DNA from: Paraburkholderia rhizosphaerae
GTDB taxonomy: Bacteria; Pseudomonadota; Gammaproteobacteria; Burkholderiales; Burkholderiaceae
Length of the DNA stretch: 61,591 nucleotides
Assembly (NCBI RefSeq): GCF_004366595.1
Contig: NZ_SORE01000033.1
Location: 1-61,591 of the forward strand
Direction: 5' to 3'
This document shows positions 33,521 to 41,300 of the stretch, in pieces. The number at the start of each line of letters is the position of its first letter. Position 1 is the stretch's first letter. The position numbers were made by a program, and so were the translations under genes. The notes under the pieces were generated by a model. That model did no database searches and was not told the DNA's origin. It worked only from the letters and a program-made list of their open reading frames with translations.

Positions 33521-34660
33521 TCAGAAGTGCACGCGTAGTCCTGCGATGCCCACGACCTGATTATTGGTGGACGAAGCGCCGCCGGAATTGTAGATGAACG
33601 CGGTGAAGTTGTGTCCGCTGACGTGCTGGTAGACGCCTTCCAGATAGAGGTCGGTGCGCTTGGACAAGCTGTACACGGTTTGCAGGCCGACCTGGTTCCA
33701 TTTGGGCGACGAGCCGAACGTCGAGGTGCCGTTCACATGGCCGCTGGTGAACACATATTCGGCGCCTACCGACAACTGCGGCAACACGAAGTACTTGCCG
33801 TTGAGTTCGTAGTTGTCAAAGTTCACCGAACTGCCGTTCGCGCCGAACGACGTCGAGCCCTCGAAGCGGGTATGCGTGTACACGAAGCCAACCTTCGTCT
33901 TGCCGAAGTCGTAGTTCACGCCCGCGCCCATGATGCGCTGCACGTCGGCGCCGAGCACGAAGCCGGCCGTGTTGTTGGCCTGCGACTCGTTGATATCGAC
34001 CGCTCCGGCGCTGTTAATCGTCGAGTTCCTCGAGCCGTTGACCTGGAAGTACGCGATACCTGCACTCAACGGTCCGCCGCTGTAGGCGAGACCCGCGCTG
34101 TACGCACGGTTCACCGCGAAGTCCGTGCTGTTCGAGAACGCGTATTGCGCCTCGAATCTGAGGCCGCGGTACGCCGGGCTCACATACTTGGCGGTATTGC
34201 TCAGACGGAACGAGTGAATCATGTCATCGTTGTCAAACGGATGCGCGAATGCTGTATCACCAAAGCTCAGCGCGGTTGCCGAGAGCGGGATCAGCGTATC
34301 GGTCAGCGCGTCGTACTGGCGGCCGAACGTGAGCGCGCCGTAGCGTTCGCTGCTCAACCCGACGTACGCCTGGCGGCCGAACAGCCGTCCATCCTGTGCG
34401 GACTTGCCGTTATTGAGGCCGAAACCGCCCTCGAATACAAAGATGGAATGAAGGCCGCCGCCGAGATCCTCGCTGCCGCGCAGGCCGAAGCGGCTGCCGT
34501 TGATGTTTCCGCTCGTCTGGCGCACCAGCGATGCGCCCCCCGCGTTATTTGTGTATTGCAGACCAGCGTCGAGAATTCCGTACAGCGTTACCGAGCTTTG
34601 CGCGTGGGCGAACGGTGTTGCGCATAACGCGGAACAGGCAACAACAAAACTTTTCCTCAT
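33521..34660 (-). CDS. Gram-negative porin (Burkholderia OmpC-like)
   Basis: About 379 residues from the ATG at 34660; the GTG at 34663 is equally spaced from the GGAGG ribosome site. A signal peptide ends in AHAQ, followed by SSVTLYGILDAGLQY, the hallmark start of betaproteobacterial trimeric porins. SRFGLRGSEDLGGGL, GRQAYVGLSS and the C-terminal aromatic residue in GLRVHF are also typical of outer-membrane beta-barrels. It allows small hydrophilic solutes through the outer membrane. It stands as a single gene. Confidence 0.95.
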   Translation of the reverse strand: MRKSFVVACSALCATPFAHAQSSVTLYGILDAGLQYTNNAGGASLVRQTSGNINGSRFGLRGSEDLGGGLHSIFVFEGGFGLNNGKSAQDGRLFGRQAYVGLSSERYGALTFGRQYDALTDTLIPLSATALSFGDTAFAHPFDNDDMIHSFRLSNTAKYVSPAYRGLRFEAQYAFSNSTDFAVNRAYSAGLAYSGGPLSAGIAYFQVNGSRNSTINSAGAVDINESQANNTAGFVLGADVQRIMGAGVNYDFGKTKVGFVYTHTRFEGSTSFGANGSSVNFDNYELNGKYFVLPQLSVGAEYVFTSGHVNGTSTFGSSPKWNQVGLQTVYSLSKRTDLYLEGVYQHVSGHNFTAFIYNSGGASSTNNQVVGIAGLRVHF

Positions 34661-34663
34661 CAC

Positions 34664-35639
34664 TCACTTGCCTCCATATCAGGGTCTGCAGAAAAACCTG
34701 TTTATTCTGATAACAGGCAGCGAGTGTACGAGGCAGGCTGACAATTTGGAAATGTATGTTCAGCAATTAGAAATTGCGCGAATTGAAACGCCGGGAATCG
34801 CCAGACCGGCATCACGTGCTCTTTTGAATTTCGCAAACTGAGAACATTGTTTTGTTGTAACCGAACGCTTTTCCCGGGCGAATTTATGAATAGACATAAG
34901 GGATCGGGAAGGCCCGATCAAACGAAGGCGAATGTCACGTGCTCGTGAGAATCGGCCTTTATTTCAGGCCTTGACGGCGCGACTGCCGGAAAGAAATGCA
35001 TCGGTCGGATCAAGTAACCGGTATTCACGTGTTTTTAAACAAACGGAATTTGTTTCATGATAGTGTTGAGTGTGGGTTTATAATTAATACGTATATCTTA
35101 GTAATAATGTAAATAGAAGGTGATTTACGGACGTCGGCGGTGCGGCCACCGGTGACAGTGCGCCTGTCGCACTGAAGAGTCTGCAGGTGGATGCGGTCGT
35201 CATGCAAGCGAACGGTACGCCGGGACTTGCACTACAGGGCGGTCTGATTATCCCTTTGAACGGCGGCGCCGCAGGGTTCGTTTGAACGCGATAGGGATCT
35301 GCCCGGCGCGGGTGGCAGCGAACATGCACCCGCGGCCTTGGCTGAACGAGCGCCTATTACATTCGATGTAATTGGCGCGAGGAACCGCGGGTTCTATTCT
35401 TCGGCTGTCGCGTCGCCAATCTGGCTGCGCTCGTTGCTGAGGAGTTTTGATGTCCAGCTATCCCACTCGTACGACCAGTCCGCTCCCGCGCAATCGAAGC
35501 CGGTTCTCGGGCGATTGCGCGAGACGCACCGGCGAAACGGCCATCTTGCCCGCGATATTCGTAAATCGCGCCAAACGGCACGCGTCCGTATCCTGAATGC
35601 GTTGCGTTATATTAATTCTCCCTCTACCGGCGAAATCCG
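34664..35639. other. long intergenic region
   Basis: About 975 bases. The first part (34680-35110) is A/T-rich and should include the porin promoter. A coding-like relic is described separately at 35117-35285. The remainder up to 35639 has no supported gene; several short frames overlap on both strands without a domain. No mobile-element ends seen. Confidence 0.4.
35117..35285 (+). pseudogene. possible 3' relic of an unidentified gene
   Basis: One frame reads without stops for about 55 codons into a TGA at 35283-35285. It has low-bias, protein-like composition with LKSLQVDAVVMQANGTPG and LQGGLIIPLNGGAAGFV. It has no start codon (TGA precedes it) and no ribosome site. I do not recognise the family, and it may be chance. 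Confidence 0.25.
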
Positions 35640-36485
35640 ATGAACGCGACTCGTCCAGATCCGAATATGCCGCACGGCGAACTTGGGAAGCTGTTGCGCT
35701 ACTGGCGCGATGTGCGCGGCGTGAGTCAGCTCGATCTGTCGTTCGACGCCGGGGTCTCGCAACGGCAGATCAGCTTTATCGAAAGCGGGCGCAGCGTGCC
35801 GGGGCGGGACACGTTGCTGGCGCTGGCTCAAACGCTGGAAGTGCCGATGCGCGAGCGCAATGCGTTGTTGCTCGCCGCGGGCTACGCGCCGGTGTATTCG
35901 GAGGCGCCGTGGAACGCGCAGGAAATGAGCAGTGTGATCCGCGCGCTCGAGCGGGTCGTTCGCCAGCACGAGCCGTTTCCGGCAATCGTCATGGACCGGT
36001 ACTGGAACGTGCTGATGACCAATGACGCCGCGCCGCGCTTTTTCAACCAGTTCATCGATCTCGATTCGCGCGAAGCGCCACGTAACATGCTGCATCTGAT
36101 GTTCGATCCGCAGGGGATGCGGCCGTATGTGGCGGACTGGGACGACGTCGCGCGAAGCTTGCTGCAACGGGTGTATCGCGAGTCGGTTGGGCACGTGCTT
36201 GACGATAGAACGACGCATCTGCTTGACGAACTACTGGCGTATCCCGACGTGCCGCACGACTGGAAGAGCCATCGCGAGCCTTCCACCGCGACCACAATGC
36301 CTGTCATTCCAATGGGATTTATCAGCGACGGGGTCGTGCTTCGTTATTTCTCGATGGTCACGACCGTGGGCGCGCCGCAAAACGTTGCCGCGCAGGAGCT
36401 GCGCCTCGAATGCATGTTTCCCGCTGACGACGAAACCGAAACCCATCACAACGCGTTACTCGCGGCACATTCGAAACGTCGATAA
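35640..36485 (+). CDS. XRE-family regulator with MmyB-type ligand-binding domain
   Basis: 281 residues. An XRE helix-turn-helix occupies about 15-75 (LRYWRDVRGVSQLDLSFDAG, QRQISFIESGRSVPGRDTLL). It is followed by the MmyB/MLTR-like domain (HEPFPAIVMDRYWNVLMTN), which binds fatty-acid-like or other small ligands in structures known from the family. It converges on the MocR operon at 36636 and has no obvious divergent partner. Confidence 0.9.
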   Translation: MNATRPDPNMPHGELGKLLRYWRDVRGVSQLDLSFDAGVSQRQISFIESGRSVPGRDTLLALAQTLEVPMRERNALLLAAGYAPVYSEAPWNAQEMSSVIRALERVVRQHEPFPAIVMDRYWNVLMTNDAAPRFFNQFIDLDSREAPRNMLHLMFDPQGMRPYVADWDDVARSLLQRVYRESVGHVLDDRTTHLLDELLAYPDVPHDWKSHREPSTATTMPVIPMGFISDGVVLRYFSMVTTVGAPQNVAAQELRLECMFPADDETETHHNALLAAHSKRR

Positions 36486-36635
36486 CGAAAGACTGCAAGC
36501 ACCTGCTTCGCGCACTGCGAACGTGCATCGCTCGACGCCGGGCATGAGTTTGCCGTCCGCACGCGCGGCGAACCGGGGGCGCGGGGCCGCTTCGTCGTAA
36601 CTTTGTGCTGATTTCGCGCTGCTTTTTTGCTGACT

Positions 36636-38087
36636 TTAGTGCGCCGCCGCGGGCTTCATTCTGCCAATCGGGTCGCCAATCAACGCGAGCAACCGTCTAC
36701 AGTCCCGTTCAATCGTCCGTTCGAGCACATTGGTCACACCCAGTAGCAGACCCGCGCGGCAGCGCGAAGCGTCGGCGAACCATGGTGAAAGTGGAGTGGG
36801 GCCAAGGCCCGCAGCGCGGGCCGACACGGTCAGTTGCTGATCATCGAAGCCGTTTGGAAGCGGCAGCATGACCGACAACCCCGCGGGTGATGCAGCGTCG
36901 ATGCCGAACCGCGCTAGCGTGTCCAGCAAGCACTGTCTGCGTTCGGCGTAGAGCTTGCGCATGCGCCGCAAGTGGCGCAGGTAATGACCCTCGCGCAGCA
37001 GGCTTGCAAGCGCCAGTTGAATCGCCGCGTTCGGTGGCGCGCCCAGCCACGTGGCAACATCAATCAGACGACGCGCAAGCGGTAAAGGCGTGACAATAAA
37101 GCCAATGCCTAACGCCGGGCTGATCGTCTTGCTGAACGAGCCGAGATGAATCACCCGGTCGGCACCGCGCGCTGCCAGTGCATTGGCGGGCCGGCCCGAT
37201 AAATGAAGCTCCGCGAGATAGTCGTCCTCGACAATCCATGATCCTGCTTCGACGGCCCATTGCAGCAGTTCGACGCGACGATGGTCGGCCAGCGTGACGC
37301 CGCTTGGCGCCTGTTGCCCCGGTGTCACGACGGCGAGCGCGGCTGCCGGCGCCAGTTCGCGCGCTCGCCTGACGTTGAATCCCGCCTCGTCGATCTGGAC
37401 CGGCACCGGGTGCACGCGCGATAGCTCAAGTGCCAACCTCGTGACCGGATAGCACGGATCTTCCACCCAGGCTTGTCTTCCTGTGGCATCGATCGCGCGC
37501 AGCGCAATCGATAGTCCGCCGCGATATCCGGACGTCACGATGATCTGTTCGGGCGAGCACTCGATGCCGCGCGCGATCGCGACATGCGATGCGAGCGCGG
37601 ACCTGAGTTCGATCAGGCCGCGCGGGTCGGCATAGCCGGTACGCGACGCGGTGAATTGCACCGCTTGCCGATAGAGCCGGGACCATAGCGTGGCCGGAAA
37701 GGCGTCGTGAGCCGGCACGCCCAACTGGAACACGAGCGCCTGATCGGAACGTTGAAGGAAGTTCTGCGGGACGAGGCGGTCCGCGTCCGTGATGACAGGT
37801 GCCCGTGTGATGCTCGCAGGCAAAGGACTTACGACGCGTGTTCCGGCGGAACCGGCGGTGACCAGCAGGTGTTTGTCGATCAGCTTTTCATACGCTGCTT
37901 TTACGGTGCCGCGTGCCACGCCAAGCTGTGCCGCAAGGTCTCGCCACGACGGCAGCCGTCCACCGGGCGGTAGCGATCCTTCCGCGATTGCCGCTTCGAT
38001 CTGATGCGAAATCTGCTCCGCAAGCGACGCCGGGCCGACGCGATCAAGCGTCAGCCCGTCCATGTTTAGCGTCGTCGCGTGTTTCAC
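36636..38087 (-). CDS. MocR-type regulator (GntR HTH + PLP aminotransferase domain)
   Basis: The start is GTG at 38087, only 4 bases after the epimerase stop (an ATG at 38063 is possible). 483 residues: GntR winged helix at about 18-85 (QLGVARGTVKAAYEKLI) and an aminotransferase-like domain with the PLP lysine in LGSFSKTISPALGIG and EDDYLAEL before it. Unusually for a MocR gene it is the last gene of an apparent four-gene operon (GNAT, azoreductase, epimerase, MocR) rather than divergent from it, which suggests autoregulation of that operon. Confidence 0.92.
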   Translation of the reverse strand: MKHATTLNMDGLTLDRVGPASLAEQISHQIEAAIAEGSLPPGGRLPSWRDLAAQLGVARGTVKAAYEKLIDKHLLVTAGSAGTRVVSPLPASITRAPVITDADRLVPQNFLQRSDQALVFQLGVPAHDAFPATLWSRLYRQAVQFTASRTGYADPRGLIELRSALASHVAIARGIECSPEQIIVTSGYRGGLSIALRAIDATGRQAWVEDPCYPVTRLALELSRVHPVPVQIDEAGFNVRRARELAPAAALAVVTPGQQAPSGVTLADHRRVELLQWAVEAGSWIVEDDYLAELHLSGRPANALAARGADRVIHLGSFSKTISPALGIGFIVTPLPLARRLIDVATWLGAPPNAAIQLALASLLREGHYLRHLRRMRKLYAERRQCLLDTLARFGIDAASPAGLSVMLPLPNGFDDQQLTVSARAAGLGPTPLSPWFADASRCRAGLLLGVTNVLERTIERDCRRLLALIGDPIGRMKPAAAH

Positions 38088-38091
38088 CGGC

Positions 38092-38826
38092 TTACCCGTA
38101 GGGTTCGCGGCGGAAGTCGGCGCGCCATCCCAGTTCGTCTATTGCTTTGTCGATCGACACCGTGCTTTGCGGCTCCGCAATGTTGTATATGCCTGGCCTT
38201 CCGTGCTCGATAGCCAGGAAGGCCGCATGTGCTGCAGCGTCGACATGCACCGGCATCGCGCGATCGGGTTCGAGGGACCAGGTGCCTGGTCCATAGAATC
38301 TGCCATATCGGAGCACGATACCTTCAAAGTCGGATTGCTGCAGCACAGCGCTCTCGAGCGGCACGACGCCTTCGCTAATTGAAATGGCGCGTGTGCCCGT
38401 GGCGCCGACGTCTAGCGGGTCCGTTTCGACATACGGCGGTTCCTTCGACGCGTAAGCCCATGCGATGCTCTGCGCGATCATTCGTTTGACGCGCGCGGTA
38501 CGTGCTGCGTGTACGAGGTTCGCGGTCCCCTCGCGGCGGATGCGCGCGTTGCGTTTTAGCGTTTCCTCCTGCGATGCGGGATCGAGACCGGCGGACAGAT
38601 CGGTAAGCTGGTGGATGACGACATCCGGTGCGGCTGCGCTCACCGCGTGCTCGAGCGCATCTTTGTCGAAGATGTCCACGACAGCCACATCGATGCCCGA
38701 TGTTTCTAGTCGGGCTCTTCCGTCGTTCGTTCTGGTCGTGCCCGTGACCTGATGACCCGCGTTGCGAAGCAGCGGAACAAGCGACCTGCCGATAACTCCC
38801 GAAGCGCCGGCCAGAAATATTCTCAT
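38092..38826 (-). CDS. NAD-dependent epimerase/dehydratase family protein
   Basis: The ATG at 38826 has a GAGGAGG site at 6-base spacing, better than the ATG at 38832, which abuts it. About 244 residues: Rossmann motif GASGVIG near the start, VVIHQLTDLSAG in place of the usual substrate-site block, and a partial active site; YGRFYGPGTW and YNIAEP are typical of extended short-chain dehydrogenases. The canonical YxxxK is not evident, so activity may differ from classical epimerases. Third gene of the azoreductase operon. Confidence 0.87.
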   Translation of the reverse strand: MRIFLAGASGVIGRSLVPLLRNAGHQVTGTTRTNDGRARLETSGIDVAVVDIFDKDALEHAVSAAAPDVVIHQLTDLSAGLDPASQEETLKRNARIRREGTANLVHAARTARVKRMIAQSIAWAYASKEPPYVETDPLDVGATGTRAISISEGVVPLESAVLQQSDFEGIVLRYGRFYGPGTWSLEPDRAMPVHVDAAAHAAFLAIEHGRPGIYNIAEPQSTVSIDKAIDELGWRADFRREPYG

Positions 38827-38859
38827 CGCCATCCTCCTCGTGATCGGTGCTGTGGGTGT

Positions 38860-39486
38860 CTATTCTGCGCCAATCGTGTGGGTCTCGAGCGTTTCGAGCG
38901 TCGCAAGCAGAGTGCTTCGAGCCGTTGCGACCGCCTGCTGATCCCGGGACGCGGTGCCCTGCAGAGGTAGAAAATGCAGTGTCTTCAGTCCCACGCAACC
39001 GAGCGCGGCAGTCAGATAAGGTGTAAGAAAGTCCGGCTGGTTCGCCGCATCGCCGGAAAAGAAGCCGCCGGAAGCGATCGCGACAAATACCGGCCGATCT
39101 CGCAGCAATCCCACCTTGCCATTCGGCGTCGATACAAACGTCCTGCGGACGCGCAAGATTCGATCGATCCACGCCTTCAGCACCGACGGCACCGTGAAAT
39201 TGTTCATCGGCGTGCCGATTACCACGCTACCCGCTGCTTCGAGCTCCTGAATCAACTGCTCGGACAGCCGCATCGCGTCTCCCTGCGAACCCGCTGCATG
39301 CGCTGCGGTTGACGCCAGCGTTGTCGCATAGTGTGCGTCCGCATGCGGTATCGGGTTGCGGCCGAGATCGCGGCGCGTGACGCTGCCATCGCGATCGCCG
39401 GTAAGCAGCCGGTCGACGATAGCGGACGACAGCGAGCGGCTGTGCGACTGCATTCGGGGGCTGCAATCGATGTGCAGGATATTCAT
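38860..39486 (-). CDS. azoR: FMN-dependent NADH:quinone oxidoreductase / azoreductase
   Basis: 208 residues of the AzoR flavodoxin-like family: MNILHIDCSPRMQSHSRSLS binds FMN phosphate, GTPMNNFTVPSVLKAWIDRI is the signature, and ASGGFF completes the site. The enzyme reduces quinones or azo compounds by two electrons with NADH, which protects against thiol-reactive electrophiles. Its ATG overlaps the stop of the GNAT gene (ATGA), showing coupling. Confidence 0.92.
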   Translation of the reverse strand: MNILHIDCSPRMQSHSRSLSSAIVDRLLTGDRDGSVTRRDLGRNPIPHADAHYATTLASTAAHAAGSQGDAMRLSEQLIQELEAAGSVVIGTPMNNFTVPSVLKAWIDRILRVRRTFVSTPNGKVGLLRDRPVFVAIASGGFFSGDAANQPDFLTPYLTAALGCVGLKTLHFLPLQGTASRDQQAVATARSTLLATLETLETHTIGAE

Positions 39487-39965
39487 AGTACGGCGTCCTC
39501 GCGCAATGGTTTGACAAAGCCGACGACCGCGTCGATCAGGCCTTCGCGCTTATAGAAGCGACGTGCATTCGCATTCACCGCCGCGGTATCCAGCACCAGC
39601 CGTCGGCAGTTTTCGTTGATGGCGACCGAAGTCAGTTCCGTGAGCAACGACGCGCCCAGGCCGCTGCCGCGATGACTGTGCGCGGTCACCAGATCGTCGA
39701 CATAGAGAAAGCGCCCATGGATCAGGTTTTCCATCACCCGATACCCAGCGATGGCCAGCACCGTGTCGCCGCTCCATGCGGCGAGGACACGATAGCCTGC
39801 GGGCGCCATGGCGGTTGCACGATCTACCCATTCTGCCGCGTCCTTCAGGCGAGGGCGCAATTGGGTGACCACGGGAAAGCAGGCGGTCAGTTCGTCGCGA
39901 CAGGTTGCATGTCGAAGGACGACGGGTTCCTTGACGGCTAGCGGTGCTGCTTGCTGGGTAGACAC
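39483..39965 (-). CDS. GNAT-family N-acetyltransferase
   Basis: 160 residues starting at a GTG preceded by GAGGGA. The acetyl-CoA loop is visible as AHSHRGSGLGASLLTEL, preceded by LYVDDLV and followed by NANARRFYKREGL, the usual motif B region. Substrate unknown. First gene of the four-gene operon with azoR, the epimerase and MocR. Confidence 0.9.
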   Translation of the reverse strand: MSTQQAAPLAVKEPVVLRHATCRDELTACFPVVTQLRPRLKDAAEWVDRATAMAPAGYRVLAAWSGDTVLAIAGYRVMENLIHGRFLYVDDLVTAHSHRGSGLGASLLTELTSVAINENCRRLVLDTAAVNANARRFYKREGLIDAVVGFVKPLREDAVL

Positions 39966-40263
39966 GTTGATTCCCTCGGGATTGGCATGTGGAGCGTTAA
40001 GTCAGTTTACGGGCGGGCTTTGGGCCCGTTAAGGCCCATGAATCTTCAGAATGAGTGGACCAAGATCGTGTTGAACGATCAGTGCGTGGCGAACCCGCTG
40101 CGAGAGCCGGGCTCACCCGTTGGACCGCAACCGGCTTGCAATTCGCTCAGCGTGGGAGTACCAAGTTGAATATGAAACCTGAATATGAAGCGTAAGGCCG
40201 GGTCGATGCGGCGCGACGCTGTATCGCGGGTTCGACCTGCGCACAGCATGAGGAGCGGTCATC

Positions 40264-41238
40264 ATGAGCATCAATGCGGGCTTTGCCGGCAGTATCGGAA
40301 ACACGCCACTGATTCGCCTCGCGAAGCTGAGCGAGGAAACGGGATGCGAGATTCTCGGCAAGGCCGAATTTATGAACCCGGGCGGCTCGGTCAAGGATCG
40401 CGCGGCGCTTTACATCATTCGGGACGCGGAGGAACGCGGTGTGCTCCAGGCGGGCGGCGCCGTCGTCGAGGGGACCGCCGGCAATACCGGCATCGGCCTC
40501 GCGCATATCTGCGCGGCTCGGGGTTACCGATGCGTGATCGTGATCCCGCAAACGCAGTCGCCAGAGAAGATGGTGCTGCTGCGTGCGCTTGGCGCCGAGG
40601 TGCGCGCGGTGCCCGCTGTTCCCTACAAGGACCCGGAGAACTTTCAGAAGGTAGCGGAGCGTCTTGCGCAGCAGTTACCTGACGCGATCTGGGCGAATCA
40701 GTTCGATAACGTCGCGAACCGGCGCGCGCATTTCGAAACCACGGGGCCGGAAATCTGGCGCGACACGGCGGGCAAGCTGGATGCGTTCGTCTGTGCGACA
40801 GGAACGGGGGGCACGCTGGGCGGCGTCGCACGATTTCTGAAGCAGCAAAAGCCGGCGGTGCGGACCGTGCTGGCCGACCCGCAAGGCAGCGGTCTCTACA
40901 GCTTCGTGAAGACCGGGCAAATTGTGGCGGAAGGGAGCTCGATTACCGAAGGCATTGGCACGAGCCGCGTGACGTCGAATCTCGAAGGCACGCCGATCGA
41001 CGACGCGATACGTATCGATGACCAGCAGTGCGTGACGATGGTCTATCGGCTATTGCGTGAGGAGGGCCTGTTAGTAGGCGGTTCCAGCGGAATCAACGTT
41101 GCGGCCGCCGTCGAGCTGGCGAAACAGATGGGACCGGGGCACACGATCGTCACTTTGCTGTGTGATCGCGGAAACCTGTATTTCGCGCGGCTATTCAACG
41201 AGGATTGGCTTCGGGAGAAAGGGTTGTCGACGAGGTGA
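40264..41238 (+). CDS. cysteine synthase A-like PLP enzyme
   Basis: 324 residues with a strong GAGGAG site before the ATG. PLP lysine in NPGGSVKDRAA, the carboxylate-binding loop EGTAGNTGIGLA, GTGGTLGG for the phosphate, and GGSSGINVAAA. These motifs mark the O-acetylserine sulfhydrylase group, which makes cysteine from O-acetylserine and sulfide in the cytoplasm. The loop EGTAGNTG differs from the commoner PTSGNTG of CysK, so a related beta-replacement activity is possible. Confidence 0.88.
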   Translation: MSINAGFAGSIGNTPLIRLAKLSEETGCEILGKAEFMNPGGSVKDRAALYIIRDAEERGVLQAGGAVVEGTAGNTGIGLAHICAARGYRCVIVIPQTQSPEKMVLLRALGAEVRAVPAVPYKDPENFQKVAERLAQQLPDAIWANQFDNVANRRAHFETTGPEIWRDTAGKLDAFVCATGTGGTLGGVARFLKQQKPAVRTVLADPQGSGLYSFVKTGQIVAEGSSITEGIGTSRVTSNLEGTPIDDAIRIDDQQCVTMVYRLLREEGLLVGGSSGINVAAAVELAKQMGPGHTIVTLLCDRGNLYFARLFNEDWLREKGLSTR

Positions 41239-41300
41239 TAAGGTAACCGAAGCAGGCATGAACGCCGGAATCGGCGTGGCGGATGCGATCCGCATTGCGC

